Shown here one piece after another: positions 36,901 to 42,098 of a stretch of 42,098 nt of DNA. The notes beneath the pieces were generated by a model, which saw only the letters and a list, made by a program, of their open reading frames with translations, did no database searches and was not told where the DNA came from. Position numbers and translations under genes: made by a program. Positions within the stretch are counted from its first letter, which is position 1; each line of letters starts with the position of its first letter. Source of the stretch: a virus; the IMG/VR virus record IMGVR_UViG_3300045135_000709, positions 1-42,098 of that record; one strand, written 5' to 3'.

Positions 36901-39900
36901 TCCTGACTTCTTTCGTATGTGCCAGCATATGTTTGATCAACGCTTCTTTGATACTGGCTGATATAAGTCTCGTTAATCGCTCGCTCATACTGTCCAGTAT
37001 AAGTCTCGGATTGATCACGACCATATGTACCAGTGTATAGTGCAGTGTCGTTTCGCTCGTATTGACCGATATATGTTACAGGATCAAGACGTTCATATTG
37101 ACCGGTGTATGATTCTCCAACAGTTCTTTCGTACAAACTCGTGTACGTTTGATCTTGAGTACGAACATAATCACCAGAATAGGTTTCACTCTGGCTTCTT
37201 TCGTAAAAGCCCAAATACGTCTCTTGAACTTGACCCGTGTATTGACCAGTGTATTGCTCTAGAACAATACCACCGTAGCTTCCTACGTAAGACTGTTGAA
37301 CTTGTCCGGTATATTGACCAGTGTATGTCTCGTTGATAGCACCTTCATACTGACCGGTATATTGTTCACCCTGTTCTCTTTCATATTGACCAGTATAAGT
37401 TTCGTTGACTTGACCAGTGTAACCACCAATGTAAGATTGGTCTACACTTCTCTCATAGAAACCCGAATAAATTTCATCGATTTGGCCAGTGTATTGACCC
37501 GAATAACTTTCTTGAGGAACACCGGTGTATTGTCCTGTGTATTGTTCAAGATCTTGTCGAGTGTACAATCCAGAGTAAGTTTCTAGATCTGTTCGAGTGT
37601 ATCCACCAGTATAACTTTGACTCTGACCTCTTTCATAAGATCCCTGATAAGTTTCAGTTACTTGGCGTGTATAACCACCAGTGTAAGTTTGATCAATAGA
37701 GCCTGTATACTGACCCGTATATTGTTCTTGTACAGCACCTTCATACTGACCGGTGTATTGTTCAAGAATGTTTCCTGTATATTGACCAGTGTATGCGCCG
37801 TCATAAAATTCGTTTATTTGACCCGCATATTGACCTACATATTGTTCTTGTACTTGACCTGTATATTGACCAGTGTATGTCTCTTGAGGAACACCAGTGT
37901 ATTGTCCTGTATACGAACCTTCATAAGTTTCGTTGACTTGGCCAGTGTATTGACCAGTGTAAGTTTCTCCGACAACACCGGTATATTGTCCCGTATACGA
38001 CTCTTGAGGAACGCCCGTGTATTGACCAATGTATCCACCAACGTATTGTTCTACAAGAACACCTTCATACTGACCAGAATAACTTTCCTCGATGACACCA
38101 GTGTATTGACCAGTGTACGTTTCAGCAACTTGTCCGGTGTACTGACCAGTATATTGACCAGTATATGATCCGTCGTAAGTTGATGTATACTGTTGCAGAT
38201 AAGTTTGGTCTATCGCAGAATCTTGTTGACGAGTATAACTTCCAAGATACGTTCCTTCATATGTCTCAGAGATTGTCTGAGTTTGGGTTCGAGTATACAG
38301 AGCAGAGAAAGAACCGTCATAAAACTCATCTAGTGTTGAATCTTGTTGGCGTGTATAACCGCCTTGATAGATTCCTTCATATGTCTCAGAGAGTGTCTGA
38401 GTTTGGGTTCGAACATAACTACCAATATATGATCCTGTATAGAACTCTGTTAAAGTAGAATCTTGTTGACGTGTATAACCACCAGTGTAGGACGAACTGT
38501 ACGTTTCATTTAATGAAGAATCTTGCTGTCGTTCATATGATCCAGTATATTGTCCTTCATACGTTTCATTTAACGTCGAATCTTGTTGACGTTCATATGA
38601 TCCAGTATATTGACCTTCATATGTCTCGTTGAGAGTTGAATCTTCTTGGCGCTCATAACTACCAGTGTAGAATCCAGTATAAGTTTGATTTAATGTGGAA
38701 TCCTGTAGTCGTGTATATGAGCCAGTGTAAGAACCTTCATATGTTTCATTTAACGTCGAATCTTGTTGACGTGTATAACCACCCTCATACGTTCCTGCAT
38801 ATTGTTCCGAAATAGCCGCATCACGTTGACGAGTATAGCCACCTTCGTAAGTTCCCGCATATTGTTCTGAAATTGCCGCATCTCTTTGGCGTGTATAAGT
38901 GCCAGCATATGTACCTACATATGAACCAAGATAATCTTCAGAAACGCTACCACCGTAGAAACCACTATACGAACCTTCATAGTTTGCAAAATCGACACGA
39001 ACATATGATCCCGTATAGGGCTGATCTTCTGAAGCGGTTCTTTGTTTAACATAAGAGCCTTCGTATTGCTGTGCTACTTGACCCGTATACTGCCCAGTAT
39101 AGCCACCCGCATATGTTCCTTCATATGTTGCGGCGGTATTGTCAAAAAGAACAGTTGCACCTTGTGTTAAAGTGCCGGAGTCTACTGAAGGACTAGTCCA
39201 AGCAAATTGTGTGTATGTACCTCGATCATATCTCGTCGCCGACGCTGAAGTCCAGGTGATACCATCAACAACAACGTTTATAAAGGCACTTGAAAGTGTA
39301 TCACCGTTACCATCATAAACGTACATCCATAACTCCGAAAAACTTGGAACAGCAGTAAAATCTACTGTGTCGCCACCAAAGGTTGGTACAGATGATGGCG
39401 AAATACCCGCCGCATATTGACCAATATAATTCGGAGGTGGTGTAGAAAAGGATACTGGTCCTACAGTATGAGTCGAGTTAGCACTGCCGCCAGTATAAGA
39501 TCCAACGTATTGTTGACTTATCGTCGAATCTTGTTGACGTTCATAAAAACCTTCGTAAAAGCCAGTGTATGTCGAAGAAAACTGACCGGTGTAATCCCCG
39601 ATGTAAGTTTCTTGTACAATGCCAGTATAAGAACCGGTATATGTTCCGGCATATGTCTGAGTTTGTGTTCTAAAATAACCACCAGTGTATATGCCCGCAT
39701 ACTGACCACTGTATTGCTGAATGACATCGCCCGTATATTGACCAATGTAACCACCCGCATAAGTTCCAACATACTGTTGTAAAACGACACCAGTGTATTG
39801 ACCAATGTAGCCACCCGCATAAGTTCCAACGTATTGTTCTGGAACAACACCAGTGTATTGACCAGTATACTGTCCAGTATAACTACCCGCATACGTTTCT

Positions 39901-42098
39901 TGAACATCACCAATGTATTGGCCAGTGTATTGGCCAGTGTAACTACCTTCGTAAGTTTCTTGAGCTTGACCAGTGTACTGACCCGTGTACTGACCAGTGT
40001 ATGAACCTGTGTATGATTCTTGAACTTGTCCAGTGTACTGACCAGTATATTGTCCAGTGTAACCACCGGTGTATGATTCTTGAACTTGTCCAGTGTACTG
40101 ACCCGTGTATTGCCCAGTATAACTTGACGTATAAGTTTCTTGAACTTGTCCCGTGTATTGACCAGTATAGAAACCAGAATACTGGCCTTCGTAAAGTTCT
40201 TGTACAGCACCCGTGTACTGACCAATGTACCCGCCGATGTAAGATCCTGCATAGTTTTCTAAAATAACACCAGTATATTGACCAGTATATTGTCCAGTGT
40301 ATTGTCCGATATAAGTTTCAAGCACTGAGCCAGTGTATTGACCAGTATAGCCACCGGTATAACTTCCCGCATATCCTTCTTGAATTACACCAGTATATTG
40401 TCCGATGTATTGTCCTGTGTAAGACTGGTTGTATGTTGTGCCTGAATATGAACCAGTATAAGTTTCATTTAATGAAGAATCTTGTTGACGTTCATATAAA
40501 CCGGTATAACTTTGATCAACCGAACGAGTGTAGCCACCCGTGTAAGTTTGAGTTTGTTGACGAACGTAACTACCTGCATAAGTTCCTTCATAAGTCTCAT
40601 TTACTGTTCGAGTATATCCACCAGTATACGTTTCGTTTAGTGTGCGGGTGTATCCACCTGTGTATGATTGATCAACTGTTCTTTCGTATTGGCCAGTATA
40701 TTGACCGATGTACGATTGATCGACTGTTCGAGTGTAGCCGCCCGTATATGACTGATCAACAGTTCTTTCATAAGAACCTTGATAAGTTTCTTCTACAGTT
40801 CTACCGTATTGGCCAGTGTAGCCACCAATGTAAGTTTGATCTACTGATCGTACATATGTGCCTTCATACGTTTCATTCTGTAATCGAACATACGAACCCT
40901 GATAGGTTTGATTTTCTGAACGAGTGTATTGGCCTGTGTAACTCTCACCTACAACGCCTTCATAAACGCCTGAGTATTGCTCTTGAACTTGACCGGTGTA
41001 AACACCTGTGTATGTTTCTTGAGGAACACCAGTATATTGACCAATGTATGATTCGGTATTGCTACCCTCGTATGTGCCTTCATACGTTTGATTTTGTGAT
41101 CTTTCATAACCACCGGTATATGTTTGAGTCTCTTGACGCTCATATTGACCAGTATAGGCTTCGTTAATCTGACCTGTGTATTGACCTGTATAGGTTTCTT
41201 GATCAGTTCTAGTGTACTGACCAGTGTATGACTCGTTGATTTGACCAACATATCCGCCAGTATAAGTCTGATCCTGTAAACGAACATATTGACCTGTGTA
41301 AGACTGATCAACAGATCTTTCATAAGAACCTGTGTATGACTCTCCTTCGGTTCGAACGTAACTTCCTTCGTAAGTTTGATTCTGTGATCTCTCGTATGAG
41401 CCGATGTAACTCTGTTCGATTTGCCCAGTGTAAAGACCGGAGTAACCTTCAAGAACAATACCCGTGTATTGACCGGTGTAAGGTTGAGCAACTTGACCTG
41501 TATAAGAGCCTGTGTAAGTTTCGTTGACCTGTCCGCTGTAAACCGAGATATAGTTTTCAGAAATTTGACCAATATAACTGCCAATGTAATTTTCGTCAAC
41601 ACCGCCTGAATAAACGCCAGTGTAACTTTCATTGATCTGTGATACATACTGTCCTGTGTATGGCTGATCTATTTGACCTGTATATTGACCAGTGTATTGC
41701 TCAATGATTTGACCAGTGTATTGACCAGTATATTGTTCTGTCTGCTGGCGCTCATAACTACCAGTGTACGTCTGAGTTTGCTGTCGCTCATAAGTACCTT
41801 GATATGTTTGTGTTTCTTGTCTTTCATAGAAACCTTCATAAGTTTCTGCTTGATCACGACCATAATCACCTGCATAATTCTCGGTAACCTGACCAGTATA
41901 CTGTCCTGTATACGCTTCATTGATCTGACCAACATAAGAACCTTGGTAGACTTCTTCGTCTTGGCCGGTATAGAATCCTAAATAAGTTTCTTGAACATTA
42001 CCGGTATAACTTCCACTGTATGTTTCATTAATTTGTCCTTGATACTGACCAGTATAAGTCTGATCGACCTGACCTGTGTATTGACCAAGATAACTTTC
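30972..42098 (-). CDS. giant Tyr/Gly-repeat protein, 5'-truncated by the window (at least 3,708 aa)
   Basis: The frame ending with the stop at 30972-30974 stays open to the right edge. I read the part above 40325 codon by codon and found no stop and no ATG, GTG or TTG, so the true start lies outside. The GTG at 40325 is an internal valine (YTGSVLETY). Almost the whole product is built of Tyr-x-Gly-x-Tyr-x-(Gly/Arg) units of 12 residues, with 20-residue variants. The N-terminal part seen is Thr/Gln-rich and mostly neutral (ETYTGQYTGQVQ), the middle is charged (ENYAGLYERDIA) and the C-terminal quarter is acidic and irregular (EEYIGDYTGQIEEPY). Two globular inserts of about 120 residues interrupt it. 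No cysteine was seen. The last residues (RPPPLPVETWTLYVRVA) are non-repeat. It heads a run of small modification-type genes. Family unknown to me; a fibrous virion or secreted adhesin is inferred. Confidence 0.93.
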   Translation of the reverse strand, partial: ESYLGQYTGQVDQTYTGQYQGQINETYSGSYTGNVQETYLGFYTGQDEEVYQGSYVGQINEAYTGQYTGQVTENYAGDYGRDQAETYEGFYERQETQTYQGTYERQQTQTYTGSYERQQTEQYTGQYTGQIIEQYTGQYTGQIDQPYTGQYVSQINESYTGVYSGGVDENYIGSYIGQISENYISVYSGQVNETYTGSYTGQVAQPYTGQYTGIVLEGYSGLYTGQIEQSYIGSYERSQNQTYEGSYVRTEGESYTGSYERSVDQSYTGQYVRLQDQTYTGGYVGQINESYTGQYTRTDQETYTGQYTGQINEAYTGQYERQETQTYTGGYERSQNQTYEGTYEGSNTESYIGQYTGVPQETYTGVYTGQVQEQYSGVYEGVVGESYTGQYTRSENQTYQGSYVRLQNETYEGTYVRSVDQTYIGGYTGQYGRTVEETYQGSYERTVDQSYTGGYTRTVDQSYIGQYTGQYERTVDQSYTGGYTRTLNETYTGGYTRTVNETYEGTYAGSYVRQQTQTYTGGYTRSVDQSYTGLYERQQDSSLNETYTGSYSGTTYNQSYTGQYIGQYTGVIQEGYAGSYTGGYTGQYTGSVLETYIGQYTGQYTGQYTGVILENYAGSYIGGYIGQYTGAVQELYEGQYSGFYTGQYTGQVQETYTSSYTGQYTGQYTGQVQESYTGGYTGQYTGQYTGQVQESYTGSYTGQYTGQYTGQAQETYEGSYTGQYTGQYIGDVQETYAGSYTGQYTGQYTGVVPEQYVGTYAGGYIGQYTGVVLQQYVGTYAGGYIGQYTGDVIQQYSGQYAGIYTGGYFRTQTQTYAGTYTGSYTGIVQETYIGDYTGQFSSTYTGFYEGFYERQQDSTISQQYVGSYTGGSANSTHTVGPVSFSTPPPNYIGQYAAGISPSSVPTFGGDTVDFTAVPSFSELWMYVYDGNGDTLSSAFINVVVDGITWTSASATRYDRGTYTQFAWTSPSVDSGTLTQGATVLFDNTAATYEGTYAGGYTGQYTGQVAQQYEGSYVKQRTASEDQPYTGSYVRVDFANYEGSYSGFYGGSVSEDYLGSYVGTYAGTYTRQRDAAISEQYAGTYEGGYTRQRDAAISEQYAGTYEGGYTRQQDSTLNETYEGSYTGSYTRLQDSTLNQTYTGFYTGSYERQEDSTLNETYEGQYTGSYERQQDSTLNETYEGQYTGSYERQQDSSLNETYSSSYTGGYTRQQDSTLTEFYTGSYIGSYVRTQTQTLSETYEGIYQGGYTRQQDSTLDEFYDGSFSALYTRTQTQTISETYEGTYLGSYTRQQDSAIDQTYLQQYTSTYDGSYTGQYTGQYTGQVAETYTGQYTGVIEESYSGQYEGVLVEQYVGGYIGQYTGVPQESYTGQYTGVVGETYTGQYTGQVNETYEGSYTGQYTGVPQETYTGQYTGQVQEQYVGQYAGQINEFYDGAYTGQYTGNILEQYTGQYEGAVQEQYTGQYTGSIDQTYTGGYTRQVTETYQGSYERGQSQSYTGGYTRTDLETYSGLYTRQDLEQYTGQYTGVPQESYSGQYTGQIDEIYSGFYERSVDQSYIGGYTGQVNETYTGQYEREQGEQYTGQYEGAINETYTGQYTGQVQQSYVGSYGGIVLEQYTGQYTGQVQETYLGFYERSQSETYSGDYVRTQDQTYTSLYERTVGESYTGQYERLDPVTYIGQYERNDTALYTGTYGRDQSETYTGQYERAINETYISQYQRSVDQTYAGTYERSQDETYSGQYTGQVQEQYSGQYTGQIQEQYSGQYTGQVIESYTGIYTGQNEETYQGSYERSQDQSYTGQYERSAQELYAGFYERTEEQSYIGSYTRTQEEQYTGQYDRLQDQSYTGQYQRTDGELYTGTYGRVDFTSYAGQYERVQDQSYTGQYERAITETYQGSYDRVVNQTYEGTYGRVDFTTYVGNYTRTVDQTYTGQYQRDIAETYTGSYDRLENQTYTGTYGRVDFTNYSGLYERVDNENYDGLYTRIDFTNYSGQYQRAIDETYVGDYARDQEQSYTGQYQRVDDQNYSGQYERIIDENYIGTYGRVDSENYAGLYVRTSGESYDGLYTRSEDQSYVGSYQRVDDETYAGLYVRDQVEEYTGQYQRDVDQTYGGFYERIVSETYTGEYGRVVPEDYTGQYTRTDSENYAGLYERDIAEDYSGQYTRIDFTTYEGLYQREDLENYTGQYQRNIPEDYQGFYQRTVDETYTGEYGRVDFEGYVGQYERADLENYTGQYERNIAENYTGQYQRDDIETYQGVYSRVDFTNYSGLYERDQEQSYTGQYQRNIPEDYAGFYERLQDETYSGEYGRVDFEGYVGQYQRDIQEDYTGFYERSQDENYVGQYQRDIPETYTGEYGRVDFTAYEGFYERADLENYAGLYERSIAENYTGQYQRDDEQNYTGTYGRVDFTSYQGLYQREVDETYTGLYERDITETYQGFYERLEDQTYSGEYGRVDFEGYTGSYERVDFEGYIGQYERAQEETYSGEYERTDFTTYQGVYGRVDFENYAGLYERIISEDYAGLYVRDQAENYTGQYQRDDSENYVGEYGRIDSEDYAGLYSGFYESNYEGIYETVDLETYTGDYGRIISEDYSSDYEGVYQSLYVTQYVSGYAATYLATYIGNYVPNYESLYVGSYIATYEGDEYTSSYGETYTGLYQSEYQALYEAQYLATYEGSYGESVYESTYQTEELGPITLETYIANYEGETYTRTRLPAESEDYAANYIGVVDKTYGSTYLGAELEEYIGGYASVVEEPYIGDYVGLDEEQYIGNYERADFAEYVGSYFRGELEEYIGDYTGQIEEPYLGFYGRQIEEEYTGQYDASYEGDYVGQYSAGYIGDYVGDYTGVLEEDYQTIYTRLDEETYTETVQETYGTDYIGDYTRQDPESYEGINFVTVERTFDGTYTTGFVRNQYEEYTGTFSGDYIGTYEGQFDRSRTGQYTETYIGGFEGTYTASYTGDYAQEVEKPYSSEYIGQVSFDVAKTYTGSYDADAEETYVGTFTGIQSETYDAFFEATVEETFSGFYEKTFTGTYGTPYLGFYDASFSGEYSRERDVTFTGNYTGQYDRLVAKQFTGTYSSQYEGTYETGVDRDIEQQYTGFYEGFYETDYVGQYESSYDSQRVVSYTSVNADSTHTVDEVFVSTPPPNYISQYAAFLIPSTVPTFGGDTVELVVVPSSQELWLYVNDGDGSTPSSAFINMVLDGITWTSASATRYDRGTYTQFAWASASITASTLQEGDPVYFDQNTVTTFVSYGQTYIGDYTQQVDKVFSTQYSGQYEGTYSGFYTGQYIRAYEGFYESDYTGQYEGEYTKERDVIISEDYTGQYTGIDFETRFTRQEESFSSSFSGDYVGTYTTDYTGSYTRESFVSFTGDYSGVYESDYIGAYNTVYEGDYSGLYTRQVDTPYISEYTGIYVTDVSKSFDADYIGIGQETPYTVVYERLYTGQITKPFDGTYGGAVDKTYGGEYIGEVGADYIGSYTGDYLSRLYITYEGLYEGVDEEPYSADYQADYVGDYIGDYIGERPETYGGGYERVDFENYTGEYGAETDETYSSTYDSISDETYTGFYEGDIEREYTGFYERVDFTTYEGEYGGEVEYPYVGEYVGEALEDYSGFYEGIDEEGYDGTYGAEYDGNYVGFYEGGYESEYVGSYQREEYVVYTGEYEGNIEELTYDGEAYATQYVKETAIDRTYGAIEELRPPPLPVETWTLYVRVA
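32365..32740 (-). repeat. embedded globular domain, copy 2 (C-terminal side), within the giant gene
   Basis: About 120 residues without the Tyr/Gly repeat: STHTVDEVFVSTPPPNYISQ, VPTFGGDTVELVVVPSSQEL, then DGITWTSASATRYDRGTYTQ. It matches copy 1 at 39131-39491 closely, including a 57-bp perfect DNA match (32442-32498). Trp-rich and beta-like. Family unknown. Confidence 0.85.
34450..35615 (-). repeat. 144-bp super-repeat marked by GRVDF
   Basis: Every fourth 12-residue unit carries Gly-Arg-Val-Asp-Phe or a close variant. The DNA marker begins at 34597, 34741, 34885, 35029, 35173, 35317, 35461 and 35605, exactly 144 bp apart, with a diverged copy in register at 34453. Another 144-bp run occurs with markers at 36227, 36371 and 36515. 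Confidence 0.9.
34450..37700 (-). repeat. 36-bp tandem coding repeat (12-aa YxGxYxR units)
   Basis: About 90 tandem 36-bp units encode 12-residue repeats such as ENYTGQYERNIA and QTYEGTYGRVDF. The register is strict at least from 34453 to 36515, where marker positions differ by exact multiples of 36 with no indel. Codons vary freely (Tyr TAT/TAC, Gly GGT/GGC/GGA) while Tyr, Gly and Arg positions are held. Confidence 0.92.
38221..38940 (-). repeat. 60-bp tandem coding repeat (20-aa units with RQQDSTLNET)
   Basis: Twelve in-register 60-bp units encode 20-residue repeats of the type TYEGQYTGSYERQQDSTLNE. In the part at 38221-38460 units alternate between RQQDST and RTQTQT forms, giving a 120-bp dimer with long near-identical stretches. 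Confidence 0.92.
39131..39491 (-). repeat. embedded globular domain, copy 1 (N-terminal side), within the giant gene
   Basis: About 120 residues: STHTVGPVSFSTPPPNYIGQ, VPTFGGDTVDFTAVPSFSEL, then DGITWTSASATRYDRGTYTQ. It shares a 57-bp perfect DNA match (39198-39254) with copy 2. It separates the QQDST array from the YTGQ array. Confidence 0.85.
39721..40440 (-). repeat. 60-bp tandem coding repeat (20-aa YTGQ-rich units)
   Basis: About twelve in-register 60-bp units encode 20-residue repeats such as QVQESYTGSYTGQYTGQYTG. Two adjacent units at 39741-39840 are nearly identical, pointing to recent duplication. The 20-residue unit is the 12-residue unit plus two YTGQ tetrapeptides. Confidence 0.9.

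Noticed and set aside
34450-37700. Regular 36-bp direct repeats resembling a CRISPR array
   Set aside because: There are no unique spacers: unit follows unit in one reading frame with a conserved protein pattern, and synonymous changes dominate.
40323-40325. GTG as start of the giant gene
   Set aside because: The same frame remains open for 591 further codons to the window edge with the same repeat, no stop and no good start. The GTG codes for Val in a YTGSVLETY repeat and has no Shine-Dalgarno.

Overview
The window is a densely packed, almost entirely minus-strand block of late (structural and packaging) genes from a T4-like contractile-tailed phage. Read in the direction of transcription (right to left), genes 13, 14, 15, 16, 17, 18, 19 and 20 follow in the canonical T4 order: neck, tail completion, both terminase subunits, sheath, tube and portal. 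The extra fibre-like proteins, the 2OG-Fe(II) oxygenases inside the structural cluster and tail proteins with repeated Cys-x-Arg-Asp modules resemble marine T4-like phages. The host cannot be fixed from this sequence. No RNA genes, insertion sequences, CRISPR arrays or integrase were seen, and no gene-free stretch exceeds 300 bases.

Layout, right to left. (1) 42098-30972: the 3' part of one gigantic open frame with no stop, at least 3,708 residues, made almost wholly of Tyr-x-Gly-x-Tyr repeats and running off the right edge. (2) 30961-29079: a small unknown protein, a glycosyltransferase-like protein and a 2OG-oxygenase-like protein, tightly overlapped behind the giant gene. (3) 29037-20226: a set of small and very large tail-fibre or virion proteins (116, 373, 1603, 132 and 694 residues). 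(4) 20226-18358: a subtilisin-family protease with an intact catalytic triad. (5) 18330-15389: gp13, gp14 and a gp15 fused to cadherin/VCBS-like domains. (6) 15357-10153: two large fibre or baseplate-type proteins. (7) 10151-8201: terminase small and large subunits. (8) 8201-7656: a canonical 2OG-Fe(II) oxygenase. (9) 7575-3511: sheath, tube and portal. (10) 3524-2427: a collagen-like protein with 55 uninterrupted Gly-X-Y triplets. (11) 2378-411: a 655-residue probable virion protein, then a strong terminator, a small unknown gene and a truncated gene at the left edge.

The genes fit one late programme. Octamers of the form NATAAATA, matching the T4 late-promoter core TATAAATA, sit in the few real intergenic gaps, ahead of gp13, gp18, the 1603-, 116- and 655-residue genes, and several overlap the preceding stop codon. 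Together the genes would build the head-tail connector, package DNA, assemble the contractile tail and decorate the particle with fibres.

The most unusual content is the giant Tyr/Gly repeat protein with nested 12-, 36/60- and 144-bp periodicities and two copies of an embedded globular domain. Second is the possibility that the phage chemically modifies its own repetitive fibres: collagen-like and Tyr/Gly proteins are encoded close to two oxygenase-fold proteins and a glycosyltransferase.
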